A stretch of DNA of 64,000 nucleotides from Rhizobium brockwellii (GCF_000769405.2 NZ_CP053439.1:248001-312000); one strand, 5' to 3'. Positions 24,982 to 34,042 are shown, counted from the first letter of the stretch. Numbers and translations are program-made. Notes: generated by a model from the letters alone, not told the origin.

Positions 24982-26096
24982 TTGGTGAGCATCCTTTCAT
25001 AGGTGGAAAGGGCGGAGCAGGCGCCGCATTTGCCGCAGCCGGCCTTGATGTCGACGGCCTTCAAGCCGCTGGCGACCAGCATCCTGGACAAGGGCCCGAG
25101 GATCGAGTGCATGAAGTCGGGCCTCGGCGCCGGATGGCTTTCGAGCGGCGTGCCGGAGATCGGTACGAAGGGCACGACGAAGGGATAGACGCCGAGCGCA
25201 ACCAGCTTTTCGCAGATGTCCAGAATGGCGTCACGGCTGTCGCCGAGCCCCGCCAGGATATAGGTCGAGACCTGGCCGCGCCCGAAGACCTCCACTGCGG
25301 CCTTGAACGAGGCCATGTATTTGGCGATCGAGACCTGCGCCTTGCCCGGCATGATGCGGGCACGCACCTCTGGCGTCACGGCTTCCAGATGCATGCCGAG
25401 TGCATCGACGCCGGCTTCTTTCATGCGGGTGAACCATATATCGTCTTCCGGCGGCTCACATTGCGCCTGGATGGGAATGTTGACGGCCGTCTTGATGGCG
25501 CGGGCGCTGTCGGCGAGGATCGCAGCGCCGCGGTCATCGCCCTTCGGCGTGCCGGTGGTCATCACCATATGCTTGACGCCGTCCAGTTCGACGGCGGCCT
25601 TGGCGACTTCCGCAAGCTGCTCTGGCGTCTTGTGGGCGATGGTGCGGCCGGCGGCCAGCGATTGGCCGATAGCGCAGAACTGACAGGTCTTGGTGCGGCT
25701 CTGATAGCGGATGCAGGTCTGCAGCACGGTCGTGGCAAGCACGTCCTTGCCGTGCAGAACGGCGATCTGCGAATAGGGAATGCCGTCGGCGGTCGAGCGC
25801 TCGTAGAAGCGCGGGCGCAGGGGAAAGGAAACCTCGCCCAGCACCGTACCATCCCGGCTGATACGGCTACGGCCCATCTCGTCCGGCTTTTCCACCAGAT
25901 AGGGGCTCTCGAACGCAGGTGCGGTGTGAACCGGCACCATCACCGTCATGCCGTCAATGGTCAGCGCCTTGTGGTCGGAAGGTCCGGCACCACCGCGGCG
26001 GCTTTCATGTCCGGCCTTGGGGTCAACGAGCCGGGCTCCGTAGGACTGCAATTCGTTGATCAGAACCTCGGTCGGCAGACGTGTCGTATTCTCCAT
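24978..26096 (-). CDS. nitD: MSMEG_0568-type radical SAM protein (Nit1C)
   Basis: This 372-residue protein is a radical SAM enzyme of the nitrilase cluster. The cluster-binding cysteines appear as Cys128, Cys138 and Cys141 ([15 protein letters not shown]), giving CX9CX2C rather than the standard CX3CX2C. A second cysteine group, GCGKCGAC, lies near the C terminus and could hold an auxiliary iron-sulfur cluster. Barrel segments such as [14 protein letters not shown] and [10 protein letters not shown] follow. The ATG at 26096 has an AAGGA ribosome-binding site and lies inside the end of the nitrilase gene. The radical reaction is unknown. Confidence 0.88.
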   Translation of the reverse strand: MENTTRLPTEVLINELQSYGARLVDPKAGHESRRGGAGPSDHKALTIDGMTVMVPVHTAPAFESPYLVEKPDEMGRSRISRDGTVLGEVSFPLRPRFYERSTADGIPYSQIAVLHGKDVLATTVLQTCIRYQSRTKTCQFCAIGQSLAAGRTIAHKTPEQLAEVAKAAVELDGVKHMVMTTGTPKGDDRGAAILADSARAIKTAVNIPIQAQCEPPEDDIWFTRMKEAGVDALGMHLEAVTPEVRARIMPGKAQVSIAKYMASFKAAVEVFGRGQVSTYILAGLGDSRDAILDICEKLVALGVYPFVVPFVPISGTPLESHPAPRPDFMHSILGPLSRMLVASGLKAVDIKAGCGKCGACSALSTYERMLTK

Positions 26097-27069
26097 CGGA
26101 AAAGGTCCTTGCTTCGGCTGTGGGGAGGGATGGCTGGGTGGTGGTGACCATCGGCGCCGTGGCGCGGCCATCCATGACAAGATGCAGCAGCTCGGGTCGG
26201 GCATAATGGCCGACCGAATCCATCATCCGCTTGCGTTTGACGATCAAGCTCATGTCGAGATCGGCGATCAGGATGCCTTCGCCTTCTGTCAGCGGCGGCA
26301 CGACGTGTTTGCCTTCGGGTGAGATGATCGCGGTCATGCAGCCGCCGCGCAGGGCCTTCTGCAGGCCGGCGTCGGACGTGATAGAGGCGATCTGCCCGTC
26401 GGTCAGCCAGCCGGTGGCATTGACCACGAAGCAACCGCTTTCCAGCGCATGGTGGCGGATGGTGACTTCCATCTGGTCGGCAAAAATCGGCCCGACCATC
26501 GAGCCTGGAAACTGGGCGATATGGATGTCCTCGTGCTGCGCCATCAGGGCGTAGCGTGCCAGAGGATTGTAATGCTCCCAGCAGGCCAGCGCCCCAAGGC
26601 GTCCGACGGCGCTGTCGACCACCTTCAGGCCGGAGGCGTCGCCCTGGCCCCAGATCATCCGCTCGTGAAAGGTCGGGGTGATCTTGCGACGCTTGAGGAT
26701 GAGCGTGCCATCGGCATCAAACAGCAGCTGGGCATTGTAGAGCGATCCGTGGTCACGCTCGTTGACGCCGAGCGCCACGACGATGCCATGCTCGCGGGCG
26801 GCTGCCGAGACGGCATCGGTGGCAGCGCTCGGCACCGTGACGGCTTCCTCGTAAAGTCGCACGTGCTCCTTGCCGGAGAGAACAGGCGGTAGCACGAAAG
26901 AAAAATAGGGGTACCAGGGGACGAAGGTTTCGGGAAAGACGATCAGCTCGGCGCCTTTGGCTGCCGCTTCACGAATTGCATCCAGCACGCGGGCCAGTGT
27001 TTTCTCGCGTGAGGTCAGATCCGGCGCGATCTGCGCGGCGGCAACCCGGACGCTCGGTTTTTTCTCCAT
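26023..27069 (-). CDS. nitC: Nit6803-type nitrilase (Nit1C)
   Basis: This 348-residue carbon-nitrogen hydrolase has the expected catalytic triad: Glu47 (VFPETF), Lys129 (RRKITPT) and Cys163 (ACWEHYNP), with a second Glu at 136. It converts nitriles to carboxylic acid and ammonia. Nit1C nitrilases have been linked in other bacteria to growth on cyanide as nitrogen source. The last 25 codons overlap the start of the radical SAM gene by 74 bases, an unusually long overlap. The C-terminal tail (after about residue 300) is rich in Thr, Ser and Asp and likely flexible. Confidence 0.93.
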   Translation of the reverse strand: MEKKPSVRVAAAQIAPDLTSREKTLARVLDAIREAAAKGAELIVFPETFVPWYPYFSFVLPPVLSGKEHVRLYEEAVTVPSAATDAVSAAAREHGIVVALGVNERDHGSLYNAQLLFDADGTLILKRRKITPTFHERMIWGQGDASGLKVVDSAVGRLGALACWEHYNPLARYALMAQHEDIHIAQFPGSMVGPIFADQMEVTIRHHALESGCFVVNATGWLTDGQIASITSDAGLQKALRGGCMTAIISPEGKHVVPPLTEGEGILIADLDMSLIVKRKRMMDSVGHYARPELLHLVMDGRATAPMVTTTQPSLPTAEARTFSDGEYDTSADRGSDQRIAVLRSPAR

Positions 27070-27144
27070 GACGAATCCTCGATTAACGGGGCATGAGGCG
27101 GAGCGCCAAGGCTCCGCCTCTTATTCTTCGGAGCGCCATGGTGC

Positions 27145-27627
27145 TTAGAGCGTCCAGGTATCCAGGATGAAGGCGCCGTCGCGGCGATGGATCAGGATCA
27201 GGTCGAGAACGTCGAGCGGGCTGATCGGCGTTATGCCGGGGATCAGCGCGCCTTCGCCATGGCCGTAGAGCGCCTGAAGGGCAAAACGGCAGGCATAGAC
27301 CTTACCGCCTTCTTCCATGAACTTGACGATCTGGTTGTTGAAATTCAGATGGCCGGGAAAGGCCTCCGCACCGAGCGTCGGAAAACCGCGCTGGACGCCG
27401 AGCGTCACGCCCGGGCCGTAGAGAAGGATCGAGGTTTCGAAACCTTTCCGCTTCAGGCGTGTCGCCTGCAGCAGGTTGACGAATCCGATCGATCCTTCGA
27501 AGGCCACGGTATGGAAAGTGACGAGGGCTTTTTCGCCTTCGCCGGCCTGTACGTCTTCGAAAACCTTGTCCTCGTAATCGACAAGAAAATCGCCTTTTTG
27601 ATTGGCTGGCTTGGTCACTGCGGGCAT
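27145..27627 (-). CDS. nitB: MSMEG_0572/Sll0783-type nitrogen starvation protein (NitB)
   Basis: This 160-residue soluble protein begins [14 protein letters not shown] and matches the MSMEG_0572/Sll0783 family, which heads nitrilase clusters. It has a DsrE-like appearance, with [19 protein letters not shown] and a Cys in [13 protein letters not shown]. The ATG at 27627 follows CAAGGAG; the open frame upstream contains the promoter and is not coding. It is the first gene of the nine-gene leftward operon, about 42 bases downstream of the predicted sigma-54 start site. The sll0783 homologue is induced by nitrogen starvation in cyanobacteria. Confidence 0.9.
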   Translation of the reverse strand: MPAVTKPANQKGDFLVDYEDKVFEDVQAGEGEKALVTFHTVAFEGSIGFVNLLQATRLKRKGFETSILLYGPGVTLGVQRGFPTLGAEAFPGHLNFNNQIVKFMEEGGKVYACRFALQALYGHGEGALIPGITPISPLDVLDLILIHRRDGAFILDTWTL

Positions 27628-27679
27628 GGATGGCTCCTTGATTGAAATCCGATCCCCATCCGGGGAGCATCCATCCAAT

Positions 27680-27695
27680 TGCAAGCGCCATGCCA
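27680..27695 (-). promoter_or_regulatory. Sigma-54 promoter of the Nit1C operon
   Basis: Read on the minus strand the site is TGGCATG-N4-TTGCA, matching the RpoN consensus TGGCACG-N4-TTGCW at all but one base. The GG and GC dinucleotides are exactly 12 bp apart, as needed for -24/-12. The predicted start site near 27669 leaves a leader of about 42 bases before nitB. This fits nitrogen control of the cluster. Confidence 0.8.
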
Positions 27696-27734
27696 CATTG
27701 ATTATGCATAAATAGCAGTCAAATATACCAATAA

Positions 27735-28034
27735 TGCATTCAATTATGCGGTCAATAGTCAGGGTTAAAGTTTTAAAGCTAATTTTCTGGGCGATCGAAT
27801 GCAAAAAGCGAATGCATGAAAGCTCAAAACGGATGCATTCAATTGATCGTCAATTGGTGCAGGGAGACATAATATTTGTTCGGCATGAGCCGCTTTCGCG
27901 CGCGGGGTTTCGGGGAAGTTCTGCGCGCTTGCTGCCTCTTCCGGCGCTGGTCACATGGCCATTCGACGGAGGGCCCTGCGTCCAAGATGCTTTGCTGCAT
28001 CAAATCGGAAAATTCTAACTATATTGAATGCAAT
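27735..28034. promoter_or_regulatory. Nit1C upstream region with repeated GAATGCA motifs and an NtrC-like half-site
   Basis: The AT-rich DNA upstream of the sigma-54 promoter has at least five copies of GAATGCA in either orientation: 27735-27741, 27797-27803, 27810-27816, 27834-27840, and within ATTGAATGCAAT at 28023-28034. Two copies extend to TGCATTCAATT. A TTGGTGCA half-site like that of NtrC lies at 27854-27861, about 165 bp upstream of the promoter. These are candidate enhancer or regulator sites. I see no gene here. Confidence 0.5.
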
Positions 28035-28319
28035 CAATAAATGTATTTGGATGTATTGCGAGGGCTGTTCGTGTGCCAACGGGGCAAGCCGCCAATTCCG
28101 TCGACGGAAGAGCGGAGGCTCGCCTGCGCTTCTCCTGCGTCGAAAGGGGATGCTTGGATTCCGTTCTCACCGATCACGGGCGTGTCGCTCTTAGCTTCGA
28201 GCATGTGTGCGCCACAACGAAACTGTTCGGATGTCTGGCTGTTCGGCATTGATCGACAAGGTTCACCTTGAAAGCTACAGGATAGACCCGATCGATAGCA
28301 GCACGTTGAGCGAACACTG
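28035..28319. other. Spacer between Nit1C control region and hydrolase gene
   Basis: Several overlapping open frames exist on both strands, but none has a ribosome-binding site together with a recognisable protein. I see no structured RNA or repeat. The promoter of the hydrolase at 28320 must lie here but cannot be placed. Confidence 0.4.
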
Positions 28320-28970
28320 ATGAACGACACAGTTCTCCTTTTTCACGGCATTGCCCGGACGAAAAAAAGCATGGAGAAGCTCGCCAGCTTTTTGTCCGGC
28401 CACGGGTATCGGGTTGTGAATGTCGGTTACCCCTCCACCCGGTTTTCGATCAGCGACCTCGTCGACATCATTCGACCAGAGATCGACGACGCCGTGAAGA
28501 AAGCAGGCGATGGCCGGATCCACTTCGTCGGTTATTCGATGGGTGGGCTGGTCATCCGCGCTTTTCTCAGCCGCTATCGCCCCGCCAAGCTGGGGAGAGT
28601 TGTGATGGTCGGAACGCCGAACAACGGCAGTCAGATTGCCGATTTCCTCAAGAGCTGGCCCTTATACAGGAAGGTCTATGGACCGGCAGGCCAGCAGCTG
28701 ATTACCGATCAAACCGCCATGACCGAGCTATTCGGCACGGTCGATTACGAACTTGGCATCATCGCCGGGAACCGGACCATCGACCCGGTCTCTTCGCTTA
28801 TCATCGGCCTCAGGGTTCCGAATGATGGAAAGGTTTCGGTGGAGAGCACCCGTCTCGACGGCGCGGCGGACCATATCGTCATTCCGGCAAACCACACGTT
28901 CTTACCCGTCAACAAGATGATGTGGAGCCAGACCCTGTCGTTTCTGAAAGATGGACGGTTTACAAGCTGA
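28320..28970 (+). CDS. Alpha/beta hydrolase, lipase-like
   Basis: This 216-residue single-domain alpha/beta hydrolase has LLFHGIARTKKSM as the oxyanion region, the nucleophile elbow GYSMGG, and a late His in PANHTFLP. The GTPNNGSQIADFL segment is typical of bacterial triacylglycerol-lipase/PGAP1-like esterases. There is no signal peptide, so it acts in the cytoplasm. It is followed by a beta-helix protein gene in the same direction. The substrate is unknown. Confidence 0.82.
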   Translation: MNDTVLLFHGIARTKKSMEKLASFLSGHGYRVVNVGYPSTRFSISDLVDIIRPEIDDAVKKAGDGRIHFVGYSMGGLVIRAFLSRYRPAKLGRVVMVGTPNNGSQIADFLKSWPLYRKVYGPAGQQLITDQTAMTELFGTVDYELGIIAGNRTIDPVSSLIIGLRVPNDGKVSVESTRLDGAADHIVIPANHTFLPVNKMMWSQTLSFLKDGRFTS

Positions 28971-29044
28971 ATGACCAAATATTCAAACATCCGCCACATG
29001 CCCTCTGCTTAATCCCCCGCTGCACCGGTATCGAAGGAAATGCA

Positions 29045-30190
29045 ATGACCGCCATCCTGCGAAAGAAAATTCACGGCGCGTCCACACGCGGACAGGTCAT
29101 CGACGGTGCGCCCGATGTCGGCGTCGCCTATCAGGTGTTTTCCGATACGGTGATCGAAGACGTTATCGTCAAGAATTCTCCTCGCGGCTTTAAATTTCAC
29201 AATGGCAAGAACCTAACCGTCAGGCGCTGCGAAACAGAGAATGTGAAGGGCGACGGCATCTACCTGACGAAGACGACGCACGTTTTGCTGGAGAATAATC
29301 GCATCGGCGCGGCCCCGGGCGAGGGAGCAGACTGCTGCCAGTTCGCTTATCAAAACAGCGACGACAATATCAGCTCCGATATCGTGATCCGCGGCAACCT
29401 CTTCCTGCAGTCGCCGGCGAGCGCATCGAACAAGGGCGCGCTGGTCTGCGACAAAACGCGAAAATACCTCGTCGAGTACAATTTCATCGGCGGCAAGAAT
29501 TTCTCCTTTTCGTCGATCGGGGATGACGCCGTGGTGCGCAGCAACATCATGCGCGATGGCAGGATGAATGACTATTCCTTCGGCTACGGCGTCGCAGACA
29601 AGGCCGACCACGCCGGCCATCACATTTATGACAACTGGATCGAGAACACCAATCGTGGCATCAGCCTGAGCGGCTTTTCGGATCAGGAACGGGCATTTCG
29701 CAAAGACATCGATATCCACGACAACGTCATTAGCCAATGCGACATCGCGTTCTTCGCCAATCGACCGTGGTCCGGGAGCTTTCGGCGCAACATATTCCTG
29801 CGGTGCGAGCAGGATATCGTTCTCAAGGGAAACGGCAAAGCGACTGCGGGTGATATCGATGGCAATTATCGCAACGATGGCAGCTTTCTGAATATCACCC
29901 CGCCGCCGCTTCGCTTCAAGCCCGATGGCAACGCCTCCGTTGCCTCCGGCGAATGGACATCCGAGCCCGACGAAATCCGCATCCAGTGGCGGAACAAGGG
30001 GATCGATATCCCAGGCGCCAATCGGCCTTCCATTACAGTTGAGCCTGGCATGGAATTGTCATGCGTGCTGCTGGCCCGCAAGGCGCAGAACTGGATGCTA
30101 GCGATCGCCGAGACTGCCTATGACGACTTCACGCCGCGCGCATGGCAGGAACACAAGCTGCCTTGGCAGAAGCGCTATCTCTCGATTTAA
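29045..30190 (+). CDS. Right-handed parallel beta-helix protein
   Basis: This 381-residue protein is composed of repeating beta-helix coils such as VIEDVIVKNSPRGFKFHN, HVLLENNRIG, DIVIRGNLFLQ and DIDIHDNVIS. They resemble the NosD/pectate-lyase-like superfamily that binds or cleaves polysaccharides. I see no signal peptide at the ATG at 29045, which follows GAAGGA. It lies next to a polysaccharide polymerase-like gene on the other strand, so a role in surface glycan processing is possible. Catalytic residues cannot be assigned. Confidence 0.72.
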   Translation: MTAILRKKIHGASTRGQVIDGAPDVGVAYQVFSDTVIEDVIVKNSPRGFKFHNGKNLTVRRCETENVKGDGIYLTKTTHVLLENNRIGAAPGEGADCCQFAYQNSDDNISSDIVIRGNLFLQSPASASNKGALVCDKTRKYLVEYNFIGGKNFSFSSIGDDAVVRSNIMRDGRMNDYSFGYGVADKADHAGHHIYDNWIENTNRGISLSGFSDQERAFRKDIDIHDNVISQCDIAFFANRPWSGSFRRNIFLRCEQDIVLKGNGKATAGDIDGNYRNDGSFLNITPPPLRFKPDGNASVASGEWTSEPDEIRIQWRNKGIDIPGANRPSITVEPGMELSCVLLARKAQNWMLAIAETAYDDFTPRAWQEHKLPWQKRYLSI

Positions 30191-30304
30191 GCGGTATGGC
30201 GCCCGCAGCCGCGCATCTTTATGAGGCGCGCGACGGGCGCTGTAGCATTTTGAATGGCTGCATAATCTATCCTCAAATCGATTCCGATTTAAGGAATTAT
30301 GCGG
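30191..30304. repeat. RIME-like palindromic repeat between convergent genes
   Basis: Two palindromic modules follow each other: a GC-rich hairpin (30199-30243, ending GGCGCTGTAG) and an AT-rich one built on TCAAATCGATTCCGATTTAAGGA with GCATAAT/ATTATGC arms. The same modules occur in opposite order at 36772-36873. The element sits between the beta-helix gene and the convergent polymerase gene and may serve as bidirectional transcript end. Confidence 0.65.
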
Positions 30305-30335
30305 TAGCCGCCGGGGGCCAGGCGACGAGCCATCG

Positions 30336-31670
30336 TCAAGCCTCACGCGGTCTCCGGTTTGCCAGCAGCCTCGGACGCAGTTCGGAAAGAGCAATCACGG
30401 TATGTGGCCAGAGAATAAAAGGTGCGAGCATCATCCCTGCCTCAGTCATGGACCCAAGCATGATCAGGATAATAATGACGATTTCCTTCCGTCTGACGCC
30501 TGATTCCTCTCGATCGGATTCGACGATCGTCATCTTTTTGAAGAGACGAGTCACCAAAAACAACACCCATGCGGCAATACCCGGAATGCCGATATTGAGG
30601 GCAAGCTCAAGATATGTGTTATGAGTCGACCGTGCGTCGAAGGTCACCTTGACATATTCTTCCATGACTTCTGGCTGGCGAAACATCGCAAATCCATAGC
30701 CTGTTATGGGCTTGTCCCATATCAGTGGAAGCAACTGTTCCCAGATGTTGGTGCGACCCGAGAAGGTAAGGTCTTTGCCGAAAGCTTCAGCAACGGCAGA
30801 GGCCACACCCAAATAAATGAAACTGGCGGCAAAACCCACGAGAACAAACAACAGGGCGACGACAAATGAACGAAAAAGGCGATTTGGATAGACGTGGATA
30901 ATCCGGATGGCATACAGCATGACACTTCCGAACATCGTCAATACAACTGCAGTCGAGGACTTTGTCGCAACAATCAAAGCGAGGAGACAAAGCATCGCAG
31001 CCCAGCGTATAAGTGTGCTGTAACGAAGCCGGCCTTGCTTCTGCGTTGACAACAGACAAACAAAACTGACTGAGCAAAATTGCCCCAATGTATTCTTGTG
31101 GTAAAACGCCCCTTTTACCATGCCGGCATAGCTTCCGCGCATGATTGCGAATTGCGGGAAAGCGACAGTGTAGAGAACGTTGATAAATGCAGCGGCGATC
31201 GCAAAACGCCCAAGGATGCGAAATGCTTCGACGTTGCCATACCGCGCGCGAAAAAGAAGCGGCGGGACCGCAAGAACGATGACGGCGGCCAATCCCTTTA
31301 AAGACGCACCTCTGTCAATCGAGAAGACGATTGATGTCAGACAGGAAATGGCAACGATCCCGATGAGCGGTGAAATCCTTGAAAAGGTTCTCAGGAATTG
31401 CCGTTGTTCCAACAGAAAATACAAACCGGACAATGGGATAAGGCTGTAAAGCATCAACTTCATCGGTAGCGGGTCAACTGCCGCGCCATCATCGAAATTT
31501 GCAGGCAGACCGTACCACATGCTGGTCGCCCGCCAAAGGGCCGCGTAAAATGCGACAGTAAGAACCAGTTTCGCCAACACGTCTCTTCTGACGCGCCATC
31601 TGGAAGCAGTCCGCCGACGGTGGCTGCCTTGATAATAGTCTCGTGCTATAGACGCGTCTTGTATCGCCAT
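30336..31670 (-). CDS. O-antigen ligase/polymerase-family membrane protein (Wzy/ExoQ-like)
   Basis: This 444-residue polytopic inner-membrane protein has about 11-12 predicted helices. The Wzy_C region contains the periplasmic loop with FSGRTNIWEQLLPLI, KPITGYGF and THNTYLELALNIGIPG, the hallmarks of O-antigen ligases and exopolysaccharide polymerases such as ExoQ. It would polymerise or transfer repeat units from lipid carriers at the periplasmic face. It is alone apart from the beta-helix gene, so it is not part of a full polysaccharide locus. Ligase versus polymerase cannot be decided. Confidence 0.85.
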   Translation of the reverse strand: MAIQDASIARDYYQGSHRRRTASRWRVRRDVLAKLVLTVAFYAALWRATSMWYGLPANFDDGAAVDPLPMKLMLYSLIPLSGLYFLLEQRQFLRTFSRISPLIGIVAISCLTSIVFSIDRGASLKGLAAVIVLAVPPLLFRARYGNVEAFRILGRFAIAAAFINVLYTVAFPQFAIMRGSYAGMVKGAFYHKNTLGQFCSVSFVCLLSTQKQGRLRYSTLIRWAAMLCLLALIVATKSSTAVVLTMFGSVMLYAIRIIHVYPNRLFRSFVVALLFVLVGFAASFIYLGVASAVAEAFGKDLTFSGRTNIWEQLLPLIWDKPITGYGFAMFRQPEVMEEYVKVTFDARSTHNTYLELALNIGIPGIAAWVLFLVTRLFKKMTIVESDREESGVRRKEIVIIILIMLGSMTEAGMMLAPFILWPHTVIALSELRPRLLANRRPREA

Positions 31671-32120
31671 TAAGAGCTCTTCTATCTCATGTTCCGGGAT
31701 GTTCCTATTCGAAATAGGACTGAGCCAAAATTACAATTTACCTCTGTTGGACTCTGCATGCGACATTGAAATCATCGACACTGGTTTCTGCCTGCGACCC
31801 ATATAAATCGATCGGTTGGCCACTCCCACAATCCAAAACAGCCGACACGTTGCTCTGCCTGCAGTATATGGTTGGCGTGAAATTCATGAACCAGATCAAT
31901 AAGTTATTGCTTCAATTTCTGCCTAGGCTGCCATATGGGCGCCACTCTAAGCCATATTATTCGCCGAATCCAGTTTGCTAAACCTTCCAATATGTCGCGC
32001 CAACTGGTCCCAGCCATCCTGTCACGCGCTCGCAGCTGCGCAACGCCACTATTATTTTATGTGGGCCGCGCGCGCCGGGAGGTTGGCTGTTGTCGTCATT
32101 CGAAACCTCATTCCGCTCCC
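31671..32120. other. Intergenic region before ku, no gene recognised
   Basis: This 450-bp stretch is more AT-rich than its surroundings. Short open frames are present, but none has a convincing start signal or known similarity. It contains CTATTCGAAATAG-like short palindromes near 31710. The stress promoter of ku starts at its right edge. Confidence 0.4.
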
Positions 32121-32145
32121 GGAACCAAAGAACGAATCCGCCGTT
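32121..32145 (+). promoter_or_regulatory. EcfG/RpoE2-type general stress promoter of ku (rightward)
   Basis: The sequence GGAAC (32121-32125), a 16-base spacer and CGTT (32142-32145) exactly match the alphaproteobacterial general-stress sigma factor consensus GGAAC-N16/17-cGTT. The predicted start lies about 30-35 bases before the ku ATG at 32185. In Sinorhizobium two of the Ku genes are known to depend on RpoE2. Confidence 0.78.
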
Positions 32146-32184
32146 GATAGCCATGCCCAACCGTGTCCGGGAGACAGGACAGAC

Positions 32185-32991
32185 ATGGCACGTCAGACAT
32201 TCTGGAAAGGGTATCTCAAGCTCTCGCTCGTCACCGCCGCCGTCTCGTTGACGCCGGCGACGACCGAAAGCAACAAGGTGCGTTTCCACGTCCTCAACCG
32301 CCAGACGAAGAACCGCGTCGAAAGCCGCTATGTCGACAGCGTCACACACAAGCCGGTGGCCGAGAGGGACCAGGTAAAGGGTTATCCGCGCGGCGAGGAC
32401 GACTATGTGCTTCTCGAGGACGAGGAGATCGAGGAAGTCGGGCTCGAAAGCACCCGCACCATCGAGATCGACAATTTCGTGCCTAGCGGCTCGATCGATT
32501 GGATCTGGTACGACAAACCGCATTTTCTGGCGCCCGAGGACAAGGTGGGGGTGGAAGCCTTCTGTGTCATCCGCGAGGCGATGAAGGCAAATGACGTCGT
32601 CGGCATCGCCCGCCTTGTCCTCTATCGCCGTGAGCGTGCGGTGCTGCTGGAACCGCTGGGCAAAGGCATCGTTCTCTGGACTCTGCGCTATGGCGACGAG
32701 GTGCGTGATCCCGTGGCCGAACTCGACAGTAAAACTGAAATCGACAGCAAGCTGCTGGCGCTGATGACGCAACTGGTGCAGGAGGAGACGAAGGATTGGA
32801 GCCCGACCATGGTGCAGGACCCGATCCAGAAACGCCTGAAGTCGATGATTCGCGGCAAGCAGAAGAGCCTGAAGAAGGCGGCGCCCGCGCAAAAACCTGC
32901 ACCGGTGAAATCGACCGGTAACGTCATCAATATCATGGATGCGCTGAAAAAGAGCCTGGCGGCCGAAGGCGGCCAGAAGCCGCGCCAATGA
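32185..32991 (+). CDS. ku: Ku DNA end-binding protein (first copy)
   Basis: This 268-residue bacterial Ku protein forms the ring that binds double-strand DNA ends and recruits LigD in non-homologous end joining. Family features are FWKGYLKLSLVTAAVSL, VRFHVLNRQTKNRV, the YVDSVTHKPV region, and a Lys/Ala/Pro-rich C-terminal tail (about 225-268) with VINIMDALKKSL. The ATG at 32185 is chosen because the general-stress promoter lies between it and any earlier start. It converges with a second ku gene, suggesting a heterodimer such as S. meliloti Ku3/Ku4. No ligD is in the window. Confidence 0.93.
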   Translation: MARQTFWKGYLKLSLVTAAVSLTPATTESNKVRFHVLNRQTKNRVESRYVDSVTHKPVAERDQVKGYPRGEDDYVLLEDEEIEEVGLESTRTIEIDNFVPSGSIDWIWYDKPHFLAPEDKVGVEAFCVIREAMKANDVVGIARLVLYRRERAVLLEPLGKGIVLWTLRYGDEVRDPVAELDSKTEIDSKLLALMTQLVQEETKDWSPTMVQDPIQKRLKSMIRGKQKSLKKAAPAQKPAPVKSTGNVINIMDALKKSLAAEGGQKPRQ

Positions 32992-33169
32992 AAAAGTGGC
33001 CAGAGATTTCGGGAAACTGCATATATAAATCAAAGATTTAAAGCGCGCCGCGGGAATCCACTTTGACGCGCTTCAAGTCCAGCGGCTTCGCCGGCGCGAC
33101 AAACCGATGCATTCGCGCGAGGTCGGATGCGCTTGAGATTGCCCATCTCCCGCCAGGGTCGAGGCCCTC

Positions 33170-34024
33170 TCAGCTTGCCTTCTTGCCGCGGCTGTCGCTG
33201 CGCGCCGGCGCCTTCTTCTTCGCCAGGGCCTTATTTGCTGGAGCCTTGCCGCTCATCTTGGCGCTCTGGCGCAGTGCTTCCATCAGGTCGACGACCTTGC
33301 GTTCCGGGGCCTGTTTCTTCTTCGGTGGCGCCCGGCCTTCGATCTTCGCCTTCACTAGCTCGACGAGGGCGGCCTCGTAGCGATCCTCGTATGTGCTCGG
33401 TTCGAAGCTGCCTTGTTTGGTGCCGATGATATGGCCTGCAAGCGCGATCATTTCCTTGTCGAACTTGATGTCGGGAATGTCCTCGAAAACCGTATCGGCC
33501 GCGCGTACCTCGTAGTCGAAATTCAGCATCGTCGCGACGATGTAGTCGTCATGCGGCCGGATCAGCAGCGTCCGGTTGCGCCGGAAAAGCACGGCTTCGG
33601 CCAGCGCCGCAACTTTGCCGTCACGCATGGCCCTGGCGATCAGCGACAGCGCCTCCTCGTCATGTTCGTCGACGGGTGCGAGATAGTAAGGGCGGTCGAA
33701 ATAGAGCTTGTCGATATCGTCATAGGCGATGAAAGCCTTGATATTGAGGACCTTGTCGCTTTCTGGCATGATTTCGGCTATCTCGTCGCCCTCGATGACG
33801 ATGTAATCGCCGTTCTCCATCTGGTAGCCCTTGACCTGGTCGCCCCGCTCGACCGGTTTTCCGGTCTCGCTGTCGACGAATTGCCGTTCCACCCGGTGGC
33901 CGGTCCTGCGGTTGATGATGTTGAAGGAGACGCGGTCGGAGGAGGAAACAGCGGTATAGAGCCCAACGGCGCAGGCAAGGTCGCCCACCTTCAGATGACC
34001 CTTCCAGCTTGCCCGAGCGGCCAT
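33170..34024 (-). CDS. ku: Ku DNA end-binding protein (second copy)
   Basis: This 284-residue Ku protein differs substantially from the first copy. It starts MAARASWKGHLKVGDLACAV, keeps VSFNIINRRTGHRVERQFVD, and ends in a long lysine-rich tail (about 230-284, with KKKQAPERKVVDLMEALRQ and KALAKKKAPAR) likely to contact DNA. The ATG at 34024 has GGAGG upstream; a TTG six codons earlier is less likely. It is the last gene of a leftward three-gene unit with a DUF2188-like and a hypothetical gene, itself behind an EcfG-type promoter. It probably pairs with the convergent Ku. Confidence 0.93.
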   Translation of the reverse strand: MAARASWKGHLKVGDLACAVGLYTAVSSSDRVSFNIINRRTGHRVERQFVDSETGKPVERGDQVKGYQMENGDYIVIEGDEIAEIMPESDKVLNIKAFIAYDDIDKLYFDRPYYLAPVDEHDEEALSLIARAMRDGKVAALAEAVLFRRNRTLLIRPHDDYIVATMLNFDYEVRAADTVFEDIPDIKFDKEMIALAGHIIGTKQGSFEPSTYEDRYEAALVELVKAKIEGRAPPKKKQAPERKVVDLMEALRQSAKMSGKAPANKALAKKKAPARSDSRGKKAS

Positions 34025-34042
34025 TCCATCCTCCGTCGCCAA

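Noticed and set aside
27628..27804. N-terminal extension of NitB into upstream DNA
   Set aside because: The extension covers the sigma-54 promoter and lacks family similarity; ATG 27627 has a good ribosome-binding site.
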